Assembly: GCA_036500145.1 (NCBI GenBank)
Contig: DASYCO010000019.1
Span: 1-64,000 of the forward strand
Source: CAMAVH01 sp036500145
Lineage (GTDB): Bacteria; Pseudomonadota; Alphaproteobacteria; SMXQ01
Length of the DNA: 64,000 nt
Direction: 5' to 3'
Numbering within the stretch: position 1 is the stretch's first letter; each line of letters starts with the position of its first letter. Both the position numbers and the translations under genes were made by a program. Below, in pieces: positions 1 to 9,683 of this stretch. The notes beneath the pieces are model-generated. The model saw nothing but the letters and a program-made list of their open reading frames with translations, was not told the DNA's origin and did not search any database.

Positions 1-1
1 G

Positions 2-1423
2 GAGCTGACCAAGACCGAAACCATCGACACGATGGATGCAATCGGTTCGGCAATCCGTATCGATGCACGTGGTCCGGAAGTGCTGCGCGTGCTGCCGCGC
101 CTCAATGAAGAAGTGAATGAGGAGTGGCTCTCCGACAAGTCGCGGTTTTCCTGCGACGGGTTGAAGCGTCAGCGGCTGGACCGTCCCTATGTGCGCGTCG
201 CAGGCAAGTTGCGCGAAGCCGACTGGAGCGAAGCCTTTGCCGCCATCGCCCGCAAGCTGACCGGTCTCGACGGCAGCCGCATTGCCGCCATCGCCGGCGA
301 TCAGGCGGATTGCGAATCGATGCTGCTTCTGAAGGAATTTCTGGTATCGCTTGGTTCGGAAAATGTCGACTGCCGTCAGGATGGGGCGGCGCTCGATGGC
401 TCGAATCGCTCCAGCTATATCTTCAATTCGACGCTGGCTGGAGTTGAGCAAGCCGACGCGTTGCTGCTGATTGGTACCAATCCGCGCCGCGAGGCGCCGG
501 TGCTGAATGCGCGCATCCGTAAACGCTGGCTGGCCGGCAACTTCCCGGTCGGCGTTATCGGTGCTTCTGCAGACCTCACCTACAACACGCAGAATCTCGG
601 CAGGAGTGCCAAGGCGCTGGCCGATCTGGCCGAAGGCCGTCATCCGTTCGCCGAAGTCCTGAAGTCGGCTAAGAAGCCGATGATGATCGTCGGCCAGGGC
701 GCTTTGACAGGAGCGGGCGGTGCGGCGGTGTTGGCGGCGGCTCAGGCCATGGCCGAGTCGCTCGGATTCATCAAGGAGGGCTGGAACGGTTTTAACGTTC
801 TGCACACGGCGGCTGCCCGCGTCGGTGGCCTCGATGTCGGCTTTGTGCCGGGCGCGAAGGGCAAGAGCGTCGCCGGCATCCTCGAAGCTGCATCTTCAGG
901 TGCGCTCGATGTCGTCTATCTATTGGCTGCCGACGAGATCGATACCTCGAAGCTCGGCAATGCCTTCGTCATCTATCAGGGCCATCATGGTGACAAGGGC
1001 GCCCATCGTGCCGACGTCATTCTCCCGGGCTCGGCCTATACCGAGAAGTCGGCAACCTACGTCAACACCGAGGGCCGCGCACAGCATACGCATCGCGCGA
1101 TCTTCGCGCCGGGCGATGCCCGCGAGGACTGGACGATCATTCGCGCATTGTCGGAAGCGGTTGGCAAGAAGCTGCCCTATGATTCACTGGTAGCGGTCCG
1201 CAAGCGTCTTGCTGCGGTCAATCCGTCGTTTGCCAAGATCGGATCCGTTGTTCCTGCAACCTGGGCCAAGAGCAGCGCTTCCGGCGCGCTTTCTGACGTG
1301 GCCTTGATGTCGCCGATCGCCAACTTCTATCAGACTGACCCGATTTCACGGGCGAGCCCGACTATGGCGCAGTGCACCGCGCTGCACGCCGGTGGGGCTG
1401 AGAGGACCGGCACTCATGGCTGA
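2..1423 (+). CDS. nuoG: NADH-quinone oxidoreductase subunit G (3' part)
   Basis: This is the C-terminal 473 residues of the large iron-sulfur subunit of respiratory complex I; the open frame runs off the left edge, so the N-terminal [2Fe-2S] and [4Fe-4S] cluster region is outside the window. What is visible is the molybdopterin-oxidoreductase-like domain, with stretches such as ADALLLIGTNPRREAPVLN and HRADVILPGSAYTEK that are typical of NuoG. It overlaps nuoH by 8 nt, as expected within a nuo operon. Its base composition is milder than that of the genes from about 2 kb onward. Confidence 0.95.
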   Translation, partial: ELTKTETIDTMDAIGSAIRIDARGPEVLRVLPRLNEEVNEEWLSDKSRFSCDGLKRQRLDRPYVRVAGKLREADWSEAFAAIARKLTGLDGSRIAAIAGDQADCESMLLLKEFLVSLGSENVDCRQDGAALDGSNRSSYIFNSTLAGVEQADALLLIGTNPRREAPVLNARIRKRWLAGNFPVGVIGASADLTYNTQNLGRSAKALADLAEGRHPFAEVLKSAKKPMMIVGQGALTGAGGAAVLAAAQAMAESLGFIKEGWNGFNVLHTAAARVGGLDVGFVPGAKGKSVAGILEAASSGALDVVYLLAADEIDTSKLGNAFVIYQGHHGDKGAHRADVILPGSAYTEKSATYVNTEGRAQHTHRAIFAPGDAREDWTIIRALSEAVGKKLPYDSLVAVRKRLAAVNPSFAKIGSVVPATWAKSSASGALSDVALMSPIANFYQTDPISRASPTMAQCTALHAGGAERTGTHG

Positions 1424-2444
1424 TCTTGCTCAGTTCTGGTCGCTGTATCTCGAGTCTGTCGCCTGGACGGTTGCGAAGATACTTTTGATTCTCGTTCCGC
1501 TGTTGGTTGCTGTCGCCTATCTCACGCTGGCTGAACGCAAGGTCATCGCCGCCATGCAGCTCCGCAAGGGGCCGAACGTGGTCGGTCCTTTCGGCCTCCT
1601 GCAACCACTTGCCGATGGTCTCAAGCTTTTCTTCAAGGAGACCGTCATCCCGACCCGCGCCAACAAGGGCGTGTTTATCGCCGCGCCGATGGTCACTTTC
1701 ATACTGTCGATGGTGGCATGGGCCGTGATTCCGTTCGATGACGGATGGGTGGTGGCCAACATCAATGTCGGCATCCTGTATCTGTTTGCGATCTCTTCGC
1801 TCGGGGTCTACGGCATCATCATGGCCGGCTGGGCGTCGAACTCGAAGTACGCCTTCCTCGGCGCGCTGCGTTCCGCCGCCCAGATGGTGTCGTACGAAGT
1901 CTCCATCGGCTTCGTGATGATCACGGTGCTGCTCTGCGTCGGCTCGCTAAACCTCTCGGACATCGTGCACGCCCAGCATCGCCTGTGGTTCGCCATTCCG
2001 CTGCTGCCGATGTTCGTCATCTTCTTCGTGTCGGCCCTTGCCGAGACGAACCGCTCGCCGTTCGACCTCGTCGAGGCCGAGGCCGAGCTGGTCGCCGGCT
2101 ACAACGTCGAATATTCCTCCATGGCCTTCGGACTGTTCATGCTCGGCGAATACGCCAACATGATCCTCATGAGCGGCATCACGACGCTGCTGTTCCTCGG
2201 CGGCTGGCTGCCGCCGCTCGACATCGCGCCGTTCAACTGGATTCCGGGCCCGGTCTGGTTCGCCCTGAAGATCTCGGTGCTGCTGTTCGTGTTCCTTTGG
2301 GTCCGCGCGACCATGCCGCGCTACCGCTACGACCAGCTCATGCGCCTCGGCTGGAAGGTGTTCCTGCCGTTCTCGCTGTTCTGGGTCATCCTGACCGCGG
2401 GCGTGCTGATGGCCTTCGGCTGGCTGCCGGGCAAGGGAGTCTGA
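1416..2444 (+). CDS. nuoH: NADH-quinone oxidoreductase subunit H
   Basis: This is a membrane subunit of complex I that sits at the junction with the peripheral arm and helps form the quinone-binding chamber. The 342-residue protein has about eight hydrophobic segments and the hallmark acidic loop EAEAELVAGYNVEYSSM near residues 220-236. The ATG at 1416 was chosen because homologs begin here; an in-frame GTG at 1392 would add eight unconserved residues. The gene overlaps nuoG by 8 nt and is followed 2 nt later by nuoI. GC content rises noticeably part-way through the gene. Confidence 0.97.
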   Translation: MADLAQFWSLYLESVAWTVAKILLILVPLLVAVAYLTLAERKVIAAMQLRKGPNVVGPFGLLQPLADGLKLFFKETVIPTRANKGVFIAAPMVTFILSMVAWAVIPFDDGWVVANINVGILYLFAISSLGVYGIIMAGWASNSKYAFLGALRSAAQMVSYEVSIGFVMITVLLCVGSLNLSDIVHAQHRLWFAIPLLPMFVIFFVSALAETNRSPFDLVEAEAELVAGYNVEYSSMAFGLFMLGEYANMILMSGITTLLFLGGWLPPLDIAPFNWIPGPVWFALKISVLLFVFLWVRATMPRYRYDQLMRLGWKVFLPFSLFWVILTAGVLMAFGWLPGKGV

Positions 2445-2446
2445 CC

Positions 2447-2935
2447 ATGGCCTTTCTCGACCGCAGCGCGCGCACCCTGTTCCTCTCGGAACTGCTTGTC
2501 GGCCTCGGCATGACCTTCCGCTACATGTTCAAGCGCAAGGTCACCATCAACTACCCGTACGAAAAGGGCCCGCTCAGCACGCGCTTCCGCGGCGAGCATG
2601 CCCTGCGGCGCTACCCGAACGGAGAAGAACGCTGCATCGCCTGCAAGCTGTGCGAGGCGATCTGCCCGGCCCAGGCCATCACCATCGAGGCCGAGCCGCG
2701 CGGCGACGGCAGCCGCCGCACGACGCGCTACGACATCGACATGACCAAATGCATCTACTGCGGCCTGTGCGAGGAAGCCTGCCCGGTGGACGCCATCGTC
2801 GAGGGGCCGAACTTCGAGTTCGCCACCGAGACGCGCGAAGAGCTGATGTACAACAAAGACAAACTGCTGGCGAACGGCGAGCGTTGGGAAGCGGAAATCG
2901 CCTCTCGCCTCGCCGCCGAAGCGCCCTACCGCTAA
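2447..2935 (+). CDS. nuoI: NADH-quinone oxidoreductase subunit I
   Basis: This is the complex I ferredoxin-like subunit that carries clusters N6a and N6b and passes electrons toward quinone. The 162-residue protein shows two complete 4Fe-4S motifs, CIACKLCEAICP and CIYCGLCEEACP. The frame stays open far upstream, but the ATG at 2447, two bases after the nuoH stop, gives the standard N-terminus MAFLDRSART and the usual family length. Translational coupling to nuoH is likely. Confidence 0.97.
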   Translation: MAFLDRSARTLFLSELLVGLGMTFRYMFKRKVTINYPYEKGPLSTRFRGEHALRRYPNGEERCIACKLCEAICPAQAITIEAEPRGDGSRRTTRYDIDMTKCIYCGLCEEACPVDAIVEGPNFEFATETREELMYNKDKLLANGERWEAEIASRLAAEAPYR

Positions 2936-3024
2936 GCGGCGGGCAGGGCATCCGAAGGGGATAACGTGACCGTCACTCACTCCAGCGCCGCCATGGCGCG
3001 CCGCACCGCGAAGGCTGGTCGTCG

Positions 3025-3639
3025 ATGATCATCCAGGCGCTCGCCTTTTACGTGTTCGCCGCCGTCGCCATCGCCTCGGGCGTGATGGTGATCGCCTCGC
3101 GCAACCCCGTCCATTCGGTGCTGTTCCTCATCCTCGCCTTCTTCAACGCGGCGGGGCTGTTCGTGCTGATGGGCGCCGAGTTCATCGCCATGATCCTGGT
3201 GATCGTCTACGTCGGCGCGGTCGCTGTGCTGTTCCTGTTCGTCGTCATGATGCTCGACATCAACTACGTCGAGCTGCGCCAGGGCTTCCTGCAGTACCTG
3301 CCGATCGGCGGGCTGATCGGCGTCATCCTGCTCGTCGAGCTGCTGTTCGTCTTCGCCGGCTGGGCCGCTCTGCCCGACGTCGGCGCCATGTCGCTGGCGC
3401 CGATCCCGTCGCCGGACGCGCTCAGCAACACCAAGGCGCTCGGCCGGCTGATCTACACGAACTACGCCTACCTGTTCCAGGCGGCGGGCATGGTGCTGCT
3501 CACCGCCATGATCGGCGCCATCGTGCTGACGCTGCGCAGCCGCGAAGGCGTGCGCCGCCAGAACATCGCCCGCCAGATCGGGCGCTCGCGCGAAGACAGC
3601 GTCGAGATCAAGCAGGTCGAAAGCGGGAAGGGCATCTGA
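3025..3639 (+). CDS. nuoJ: NADH-quinone oxidoreductase subunit J
   Basis: This is a small proton-translocating membrane subunit of complex I. The 204-residue protein has about five hydrophobic helices, including the conserved region FIAMILVIVYVGAVAVLFLF of helix 3. The 89 nt between nuoI and nuoJ is the longest gap inside this nuo block and holds no obvious gene. The last 40 residues are charged and extend beyond the final membrane segment, as in alphaproteobacterial homologs. nuoK begins one base after its stop. Confidence 0.96.
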   Translation: MIIQALAFYVFAAVAIASGVMVIASRNPVHSVLFLILAFFNAAGLFVLMGAEFIAMILVIVYVGAVAVLFLFVVMMLDINYVELRQGFLQYLPIGGLIGVILLVELLFVFAGWAALPDVGAMSLAPIPSPDALSNTKALGRLIYTNYAYLFQAAGMVLLTAMIGAIVLTLRSREGVRRQNIARQIGRSREDSVEIKQVESGKGI

Positions 3640-3640
3640 G

Positions 3641-3949
3641 ATGGAAATCACGCTCGGCCACTATCTCGCCGTCGCCGCCGTGCTGTTCACGCTCGGCGTG
3701 TTCGGCATCTTCCTCAACCGCAAGAACGTCATCATCATCCTGATGTCGGTGGAGCTGATGCTGCTCGCGGTGAACATCAATCTCGTGGCGTTCTCCACCC
3801 ATCTCGGCGACCTGGTCGGCCAGGTGTTCGCCATGTTCATCCTCACGGTGGCGGCGGCGGAGGCGGCCATCGGCCTCGCCATCCTCGTCGTCTATTTCCG
3901 CAACCGCGGCTCGATCGCGGTCGAGGACATCAACATGATGAAGGGTTGA
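3641..3949 (+). CDS. nuoK: NADH-quinone oxidoreductase subunit K
   Basis: This 102-residue complex I membrane subunit has three hydrophobic helices and is related to MrpC. The glutamates needed for proton transfer are seen in the helix-2 segment SVELMLLAVN and in AAAEAAIGLAI. The length is exactly typical of the family. It starts one base after nuoJ and ends 7 nt before nuoL. Confidence 0.97.
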   Translation: MEITLGHYLAVAAVLFTLGVFGIFLNRKNVIIILMSVELMLLAVNINLVAFSTHLGDLVGQVFAMFILTVAAAEAAIGLAILVVYFRNRGSIAVEDINMMKG

Positions 3950-3956
3950 GGCAGGC

Positions 3957-5888
3957 ATGTATTCCGCTGCCATTTTCCTGCCCCTCGCCGGGGCGCTTAT
4001 CGCCGGGCTGTTCGGCCGCCTGATCGGCGACCGCGGCGCGCAGATCGTCACCTGCACGGGCCTGCTGGTCTCCGCCGTGCTGGCCGTGCCGATCTTCTGG
4101 CAGGTCGCCATCCTCGGCCACGCCCAGGACATCCAGGTGCTGCCCTGGATCAATTCGGGCGCGCTGGAGGCCTCGTGGTCGCTGCGCTTCGACACGCTGA
4201 GCGCCGTGATGATCTGCGTCGTCACCTGGGTGTCGTCGGCGGTGCATGTCTACTCGCTCGGCTACATGTCGCACGACAAGTCGATCCCGCGCTTCATGGC
4301 CTACCTGTCGCTCTTCACCTTCGCGATGCTCATGCTGGTGACGGCGGACAACTTCGTGCAGATGTTCTTCGGCTGGGAAGGCGTCGGCGTCGCCTCCTAC
4401 CTGCTGATCGGCTTCTGGTACGACCGCCCGTCGGCCAACGCCGCGGCGATCAAGGCCTTCGTGGTCAACCGCGTCGGCGACTTCGGCTTCGCGCTCGGCA
4501 TCATGGCGACGTTCTTCCTCTACAACAGCGTCAGCTTCGACGCCGTGTTCGAGGCGACGCCGGGCATGACCTCGACCTACCTCGACTTCCTCGGCATGCA
4601 GATCCCGGCGCTGACGCTGATCTGCCTGCTGCTGTTCGTCGGCGCCATGGGCAAGTCGGCCCAGCTCGGCCTGCACACCTGGCTGCCGGACGCCATGGAA
4701 GGCCCGACGCCGGTCTCCGCCCTCATCCATGCCGCCACCATGGTGACGGCGGGCGTGTTCATGGTCTGCCGCCTGTCGCCGATGTTCGAATTCTCCGACG
4801 TCGCACTGACCACGGTCACCATCGTCGGCGGCACGACGGCGATCTTCGCCGCGAGCGTCGGCCTGGTGCAGAACGACATCAAGCGAGTCATCGCCTATTC
4901 GACCTGCTCGCAGCTCGGCTACATGTTCTTCGCCGCCGGCGTGTCGGCCTATCCGGCCGCCATGTTCCACCTGACGACGCACGCCTTCTTCAAGGCGCTG
5001 CTCTTCTTGGGCGCCGGCTCGGTGATCCACGCCATGTCCGGCGAGCAGGACATGCGCAAGATGGGCGGCATCTACAAGCTGATCCCGATCACCTACTTCC
5101 TGATGTGGATCGGCTCGCTGGCGCTCGGCGGCATCCCGTTCTTCGCCGGCTACTGGTCGAAGGACATGGTGCTGGAGGCGGCCTGGGCTTCGGGCAGCCA
5201 ATCCGGCCATTACGCCTTCTGGCTCGGCATCATCGCCGCGATGTTCACGGCCTTCTATTCCTGGCGCCTGCTGCTGATGACGTTCCACGGCAAGCCGCGC
5301 GCCGACCACGACGTCATGCACCATGTGCATGAGAGCCCGCTCTCGATGCTGATCCCGATGCTGTTCCTGGCCCTCGGCGCGATCTTCGCCGGCTGGGCGC
5401 TGCACGGCTACTTCGTGGGCGAGGGGCTGCACGAGTTCTGGGGCAAGGCGATCTTCATCGCCTCGAACCACACGGCCTTGCACGACGCCCACGAAGTGCC
5501 GGAATGGGTCGAGTTCGCGCCGCTCGTCGCCGGCCTGCTCGGCATCGCCGCCGCCTACTGGGCCTACGTGTACCGCCCGGGCATTCCGGCCGCGATGGCC
5601 CGCGAGATGCGCCCGCTCTACCTGTTCCTGCTGAACAAGTGGTACTTCGACGAGCTGTACGACTTCCTGTTCGTCCGCCCGGCCAAGCGCCTCGGCGCCT
5701 TCCTGTGGAAGCAGGGAGACGGCACCGTGATCGACGGCTTCGGCCCCAACGGCATCGCCTCCAGCACCGTCGTGCTGGCGCGCCGCGCCTCCAGGCTGCA
5801 GACGGGCTACGTCTACCATTACGCTTTCGCCATGCTGATCGGCGTCTTCGCCTTCGTCAGCTGGTACCTCTTCGCGCGCGCCGGGTAA
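3957..5888 (+). CDS. nuoL: NADH-quinone oxidoreductase subunit L
   Basis: This is the distal antiporter-like subunit of complex I, which pumps protons and carries the long lateral helix. The 643-residue polytopic protein contains the conserved Proton_antipo_M core, with FGWEGVGVASYLLIGFWY and HTWLPDAMEGPTPVSALIHA, and a C-terminal extension with further hydrophobic segments. The length matches the family. The ATG at 3957 is preceded by a GAGGCA ribosome-binding site. Confidence 0.97.
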   Translation: MYSAAIFLPLAGALIAGLFGRLIGDRGAQIVTCTGLLVSAVLAVPIFWQVAILGHAQDIQVLPWINSGALEASWSLRFDTLSAVMICVVTWVSSAVHVYSLGYMSHDKSIPRFMAYLSLFTFAMLMLVTADNFVQMFFGWEGVGVASYLLIGFWYDRPSANAAAIKAFVVNRVGDFGFALGIMATFFLYNSVSFDAVFEATPGMTSTYLDFLGMQIPALTLICLLLFVGAMGKSAQLGLHTWLPDAMEGPTPVSALIHAATMVTAGVFMVCRLSPMFEFSDVALTTVTIVGGTTAIFAASVGLVQNDIKRVIAYSTCSQLGYMFFAAGVSAYPAAMFHLTTHAFFKALLFLGAGSVIHAMSGEQDMRKMGGIYKLIPITYFLMWIGSLALGGIPFFAGYWSKDMVLEAAWASGSQSGHYAFWLGIIAAMFTAFYSWRLLLMTFHGKPRADHDVMHHVHESPLSMLIPMLFLALGAIFAGWALHGYFVGEGLHEFWGKAIFIASNHTALHDAHEVPEWVEFAPLVAGLLGIAAAYWAYVYRPGIPAAMAREMRPLYLFLLNKWYFDELYDFLFVRPAKRLGAFLWKQGDGTVIDGFGPNGIASSTVVLARRASRLQTGYVYHYAFAMLIGVFAFVSWYLFARAG

Positions 5889-5895
5889 GGATGTC

Positions 5896-7410
5896 ATGAG
5901 CGATTGGCCGCTGCTTTCACTCGTCATCTTCCTGCCGCTGCTGGGCGCGGCCTTCATCGCGCTCGTGCGCGGCGAAAAGGAAGTCGTCGCCCGCAACGCC
6001 CGCGCCGTCGCGCTGTGGACGTCGCTGCTCACCTTTGCGCTGTCGATCTTCATCTGGACCGGCTTCGACAAGGGGAACCCGGGCTTCCAGTTCGTCGAAC
6101 GGGCCGAATGGATGCCCGGCGTCAACTTCACCTACCATGTCGGCGTCGACGGCATCTCGGCGCTGTTCGTCATCCTGTCGACCTTCCTGACGCCGCTCTG
6201 CATCCTGGCCAGCTGGAAGTCGATCCAGGACCGCGTGAAGGAATACATGATCGCGTTCCTCGTCCTGGAAACGCTCATGGTGGGCATGTTCTGCTCGCTC
6301 GACTTCGTGCTGTTCTACATCTTCTTCGAGGGCGTCCTGATCCCGATGTTCCTCATCATCGGCATCTGGGGCGGCCCGCGCCGCGTCTATTCCGCCTTCA
6401 AGTTCTTCCTCTACACGCTGGCCGGCTCCGTGCTGATGCTGCTGGCGATCCTGGCGATCTACTACCAGACCGGCACGACGGACATCCCGACGCTGCTGAC
6501 GGCGCAGATCCCGGCCAAGCTGCAGACATGGCTGTGGATCGCCTTCTTCGCCTCCTTCGCGGTGAAGATTCCCATGTGGCCGCTGCACACCTGGCTGCCT
6601 GATGCGCACGTCGAGGCGCCGACGGCCGGCTCGGTCATCCTCGCCGGCGTGCTGCTGAAGATGGGCGGCTACGGCTTCCTGCGCTTCTCGCTGCCCATGC
6701 TGCCGGACGCCTCGGCCTACTTCGCGCCGCTCGTTTTCGCGCTCAGCGCCGTCGCGGTCGTCTACACCTCGCTGGTGGCGCTCGCCCAGTCGGACATGAA
6801 GAAGCTGATCGCCTATTCGTCTGTCGCCCACATGGGCTTCGTGACCATCGGCATCTTCACCTTCAACGTCCAGGGCATCGAAGGCGCGATCTTCCAGATG
6901 CTGAGCCACGGCGTCGTCTCCGGCGCGCTGTTCCTCTGCGTCGGCGTGATCTACGACCGGATGCACACCCGCGAGATCGGCCGCTACGGCGGCCTGGTCG
7001 AGCGCATGCCAGCCTACGCCACCGTGTTCCTGGTCTTCACCATGGCCTCGGTGGGCCTGCCGGGCACCGGCGGCTTCGTCGGCGAATTCCTCGTGCTGGT
7101 CGGCGCCTACCAGGCGAACACCTGGGTGGCCCTGTTCGCCACCACGGGCCTGATCCTCGGCGCCGCCTACATGCTGTGGCTCTACCGCCGCGTCGTGTTC
7201 GGCAAGCTAACCAAGGACGACCTCAAGACGATCCTCGACCTCGACAAGCGGGAAGTGGCGATGTTCGTGCCGCTGGTGCTCGTCGTGCTGTGGATGGGCA
7301 TCTACCCGAGCTCCTTCCTCGGCCTGATCCACGGATCGGTCGCCAATCTCGTCGATCATCACCACGCCTCGGTGGCGCCGGCTCCGGCCGCCACCGGCGC
7401 GGCGCGCTAG
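5896..7410 (+). CDS. nuoM: NADH-quinone oxidoreductase subunit M
   Basis: This is the second antiporter-like proton-pumping subunit of complex I. The 504-residue protein has about 14 membrane segments. It carries the conserved motifs FYIFFEGVLIPMFLIIGIWG, which includes the key glutamate, and PLHTWLPDAHVEAPTAGSV. It lies 7 nt after nuoL and 17 nt before nuoN. A short Ala/Pro-rich tail closes the protein. Confidence 0.97.
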   Translation: MSDWPLLSLVIFLPLLGAAFIALVRGEKEVVARNARAVALWTSLLTFALSIFIWTGFDKGNPGFQFVERAEWMPGVNFTYHVGVDGISALFVILSTFLTPLCILASWKSIQDRVKEYMIAFLVLETLMVGMFCSLDFVLFYIFFEGVLIPMFLIIGIWGGPRRVYSAFKFFLYTLAGSVLMLLAILAIYYQTGTTDIPTLLTAQIPAKLQTWLWIAFFASFAVKIPMWPLHTWLPDAHVEAPTAGSVILAGVLLKMGGYGFLRFSLPMLPDASAYFAPLVFALSAVAVVYTSLVALAQSDMKKLIAYSSVAHMGFVTIGIFTFNVQGIEGAIFQMLSHGVVSGALFLCVGVIYDRMHTREIGRYGGLVERMPAYATVFLVFTMASVGLPGTGGFVGEFLVLVGAYQANTWVALFATTGLILGAAYMLWLYRRVVFGKLTKDDLKTILDLDKREVAMFVPLVLVVLWMGIYPSSFLGLIHGSVANLVDHHHASVAPAPAATGAAR

Positions 7411-7427
7411 GCAAGGGGCAAGCCGGC

Positions 7428-8879
7428 ATGACCAGCTTCCAGTTCAGTCAGTACATTCCCGCCATCCCGGAAGGGTTCCTCGCCCTGTCGGCGCTGGCGC
7501 TGCTCATGGTCGGCGTCTTCAAGGGCGATTCGCACAGCCGCACGGTCGGCTGGCTCGCCGTGCTGGCGCTCGCCGTCACCGCGCTCCTCGTCATCGGTTC
7601 GCCGGTCAAGACGACGACGGTGACGATGAACGGCCTGTTCGTGCTCGATTCCTTCGCACGCTTCACCAAGGTGCTCGTCATCCTCGGCTCCGCGCTGTCG
7701 CTCGTCATCTCGTTCGGCTACGTCGAGCGCGAGAAGTTCGCGCGGCCGGAATATTCCGTGCTGTTCCTGCTCGCCACCCTCGGCATGCTGATGATGCTGT
7801 CGGCGAACGACCTGATGTCGCTCTACGTCGGCCTCGAGCTGCAGAGCCTGGCGCTCTACGTCACGGCGGCGATCCGCCGCGACTCGGTGCGCGCCACCGA
7901 GGCGGGCCTGAAGTACTTCGTCCTTGGCGCGCTGTCGTCGGGCATGCTGCTGTACGGCGCGTCGCTGGTCTACGGCTTCGCCGGCACCACGGCCTTCGCC
8001 GGCCTGGCAAAGGCCTTCGCCGCTGGCGAGCCGCCGGTCGGCGTCGTCATCGGCCTAGCCTTCATGGTCGCCGGCCTGGCCTTCAAGGTCTCCGCCGTGC
8101 CGTTCCACATGTGGACGCCGGACGTCTACGAAGGCGCGCCGACCTCCGTCACCGCCTTCTTCGCCACCGCGCCCAAGGTCGCCGCCATGGGCCTGCTGGT
8201 GCGCGTGCTGGCCGGGCCGTTCCTCGAAATGGCGGCCCAGTGGCAGCAGATCGTCGTCTTCCTGTCGATCGTCTCCATGCTGCTCGGCGCCTTCGCGGCG
8301 ATCAGCCAGACCAACATCAAGCGCCTGATGGCCTACAGCTCCATCGGCCATGTCGGCTACATGCTGGTCGGCCTGGCGGCGGCCAACGAAGCCGGCATCC
8401 GCGGCGTCGCCGTCTACCTGGCGATCTACCTGCTCGCCAACGTCGGCACCTTCGGCGTCATCCTCTGCATGCGCGTGCGCGGCACGATGGTCGAGAACAT
8501 CTCGGACCTGCGCGGCCTGTCGCGCACCAACCCGATGCTCGCCCTGGCGCTCGCCATCTTCATGTTCTCCATGGCCGGCATCCCGCCGCTCGCCGGCTTC
8601 TTCGCCAAGCTCTACGTCTTCATGGCCGCCATCGACGCCAAGCTCTATGTGCTGGCCGTCATCGGCGTGCTCTCCAGCGTGGTGTCCGCCTTCTACTATC
8701 TCCGCATCGTCAAGCTGATGTACTTCGACGAGGCGTCGGACCCGTTCGACAAGGCCATCGGCGGCGAGATGCGCTGGGTGCTGGCCGGCACCAGCGCCTT
8801 CACGCTGCTGTTCTTCGCCTGGCCGGCGCCGCTGGTGACCGGCGCCGCCTGGGCCGCCAAAGCCCTGTTCCCGGGATAA
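7428..8879 (+). CDS. nuoN: NADH-quinone oxidoreductase subunit N
   Basis: This is the third antiporter-like complex I subunit, placed next to NuoK in the membrane arm. The 483-residue protein has about 14 hydrophobic helices, with SLYVGLELQSLALYV (conserved glutamate) and PFHMWTPDVYEGAPTSVTAF. The ATG at 7428 gives the family-typical N-terminus MTSFQFSQYIPAIPE; the open frame extends further upstream inside nuoM. It is the last nuo gene, and birA begins one base after its stop. Confidence 0.97.
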   Translation: MTSFQFSQYIPAIPEGFLALSALALLMVGVFKGDSHSRTVGWLAVLALAVTALLVIGSPVKTTTVTMNGLFVLDSFARFTKVLVILGSALSLVISFGYVEREKFARPEYSVLFLLATLGMLMMLSANDLMSLYVGLELQSLALYVTAAIRRDSVRATEAGLKYFVLGALSSGMLLYGASLVYGFAGTTAFAGLAKAFAAGEPPVGVVIGLAFMVAGLAFKVSAVPFHMWTPDVYEGAPTSVTAFFATAPKVAAMGLLVRVLAGPFLEMAAQWQQIVVFLSIVSMLLGAFAAISQTNIKRLMAYSSIGHVGYMLVGLAAANEAGIRGVAVYLAIYLLANVGTFGVILCMRVRGTMVENISDLRGLSRTNPMLALALAIFMFSMAGIPPLAGFFAKLYVFMAAIDAKLYVLAVIGVLSSVVSAFYYLRIVKLMYFDEASDPFDKAIGGEMRWVLAGTSAFTLLFFAWPAPLVTGAAWAAKALFPG

Positions 8880-8880
8880 C

Positions 8881-9681
8881 GTGAGCAGCGGCGCAAGCTC
8901 CGTCTTGTCTGGCGCGCTGCCCGGGCTCGATCCGTTCTACCGGCCGGTCCATCTCTCCGAGACCGCGAGCACCAACGACGACGTGCGCCGCCTGGCGGGG
9001 GAGGGTGCCTTGGAAGGCACCCTGGTCTGGGCCGACCGTCAGACCGCCGGGCGCGGCCGGCGCGGCCGGCGCTGGGAAAGCCCCGTCGGAAACCTCTATC
9101 TCTCGCTTCTGCTGCGTCCCGAAACGCCGCTCGCGCGCGCCGGGCAGGTCGGCTTCATGGCGGCGCTGGCCGTCGCCGAAGCCACGGCCGGCCTGCTGCC
9201 GGGCCGCTCCGTCGTCTGCAAATGGCCGAACGACGTCCTCGTCGAGGGCCGCAAGGTCGCCGGCCTGCTGCTCGAAAGCGAAGCCCGCCGGGACGGCACC
9301 GCCGCCTGGCTCGTGCTCGGAGTCGGCATCAACGTCGAGAGCCACCCGGAGGGCATGGAATTCCCGGCAACCTCCCTGCGCGGCCAGGGCGCGGCCGTCG
9401 GCGTGCCGGACGTCCTGACCGCCTTCGGCAACCATTTCGTCGGCTGGTACCGCCGCTGGCGCAAGGAAGGCTTCGCGCCCGTGCGGGACGCCTGGCTGGC
9501 GCGCGCCGCCGGCGTCGGCGGTCCCGTGCGCATCCGCCTCGAAAACAGCACCTTGGACGGCGTTTTCGCCGGCCTTGACGCGGAAGGGGCTCTGCTTCTC
9601 CATAGGGACGGCGAGGCGGCGCCCATGCGCGTCACCGCCGGAGACCTGTTCTTCCCTGCGGCGCTCAGTGGGACCGTCTGA
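8881..9681 (+). CDS. birA: Biotin--[acetyl-CoA-carboxylase] ligase, no DNA-binding domain
   Basis: This protein transfers biotin via biotinyl-AMP to the carboxyl carrier protein of biotin enzymes. The 266-residue sequence has the biotinyl-AMP motif GRGRRGRRW at residues 57-65, KWPNDVLVEGRKVAGLLLE from residue 114, and an SH3-like C-terminal region. There is no N-terminal helix-turn-helix, so it is the monofunctional class and should not act as the biotin-operon repressor. A GTG start one base after nuoN implies translational coupling. birA-coaX-rnj downstream of nuo is a conserved alphaproteobacterial arrangement. Confidence 0.93.
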   Translation: MSSGASSVLSGALPGLDPFYRPVHLSETASTNDDVRRLAGEGALEGTLVWADRQTAGRGRRGRRWESPVGNLYLSLLLRPETPLARAGQVGFMAALAVAEATAGLLPGRSVVCKWPNDVLVEGRKVAGLLLESEARRDGTAAWLVLGVGINVESHPEGMEFPATSLRGQGAAVGVPDVLTAFGNHFVGWYRRWRKEGFAPVRDAWLARAAGVGGPVRIRLENSTLDGVFAGLDAEGALLLHRDGEAAPMRVTAGDLFFPAALSGTV

Positions 9682-9683
9682 CC

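Noticed and set aside
3930..6131. A 733-codon minus-strand frame antisense to nuoL
   Set aside because: It has the same shadow composition (Asp/Glu/His/Arg-rich repeats), no domain and no plausible start context.
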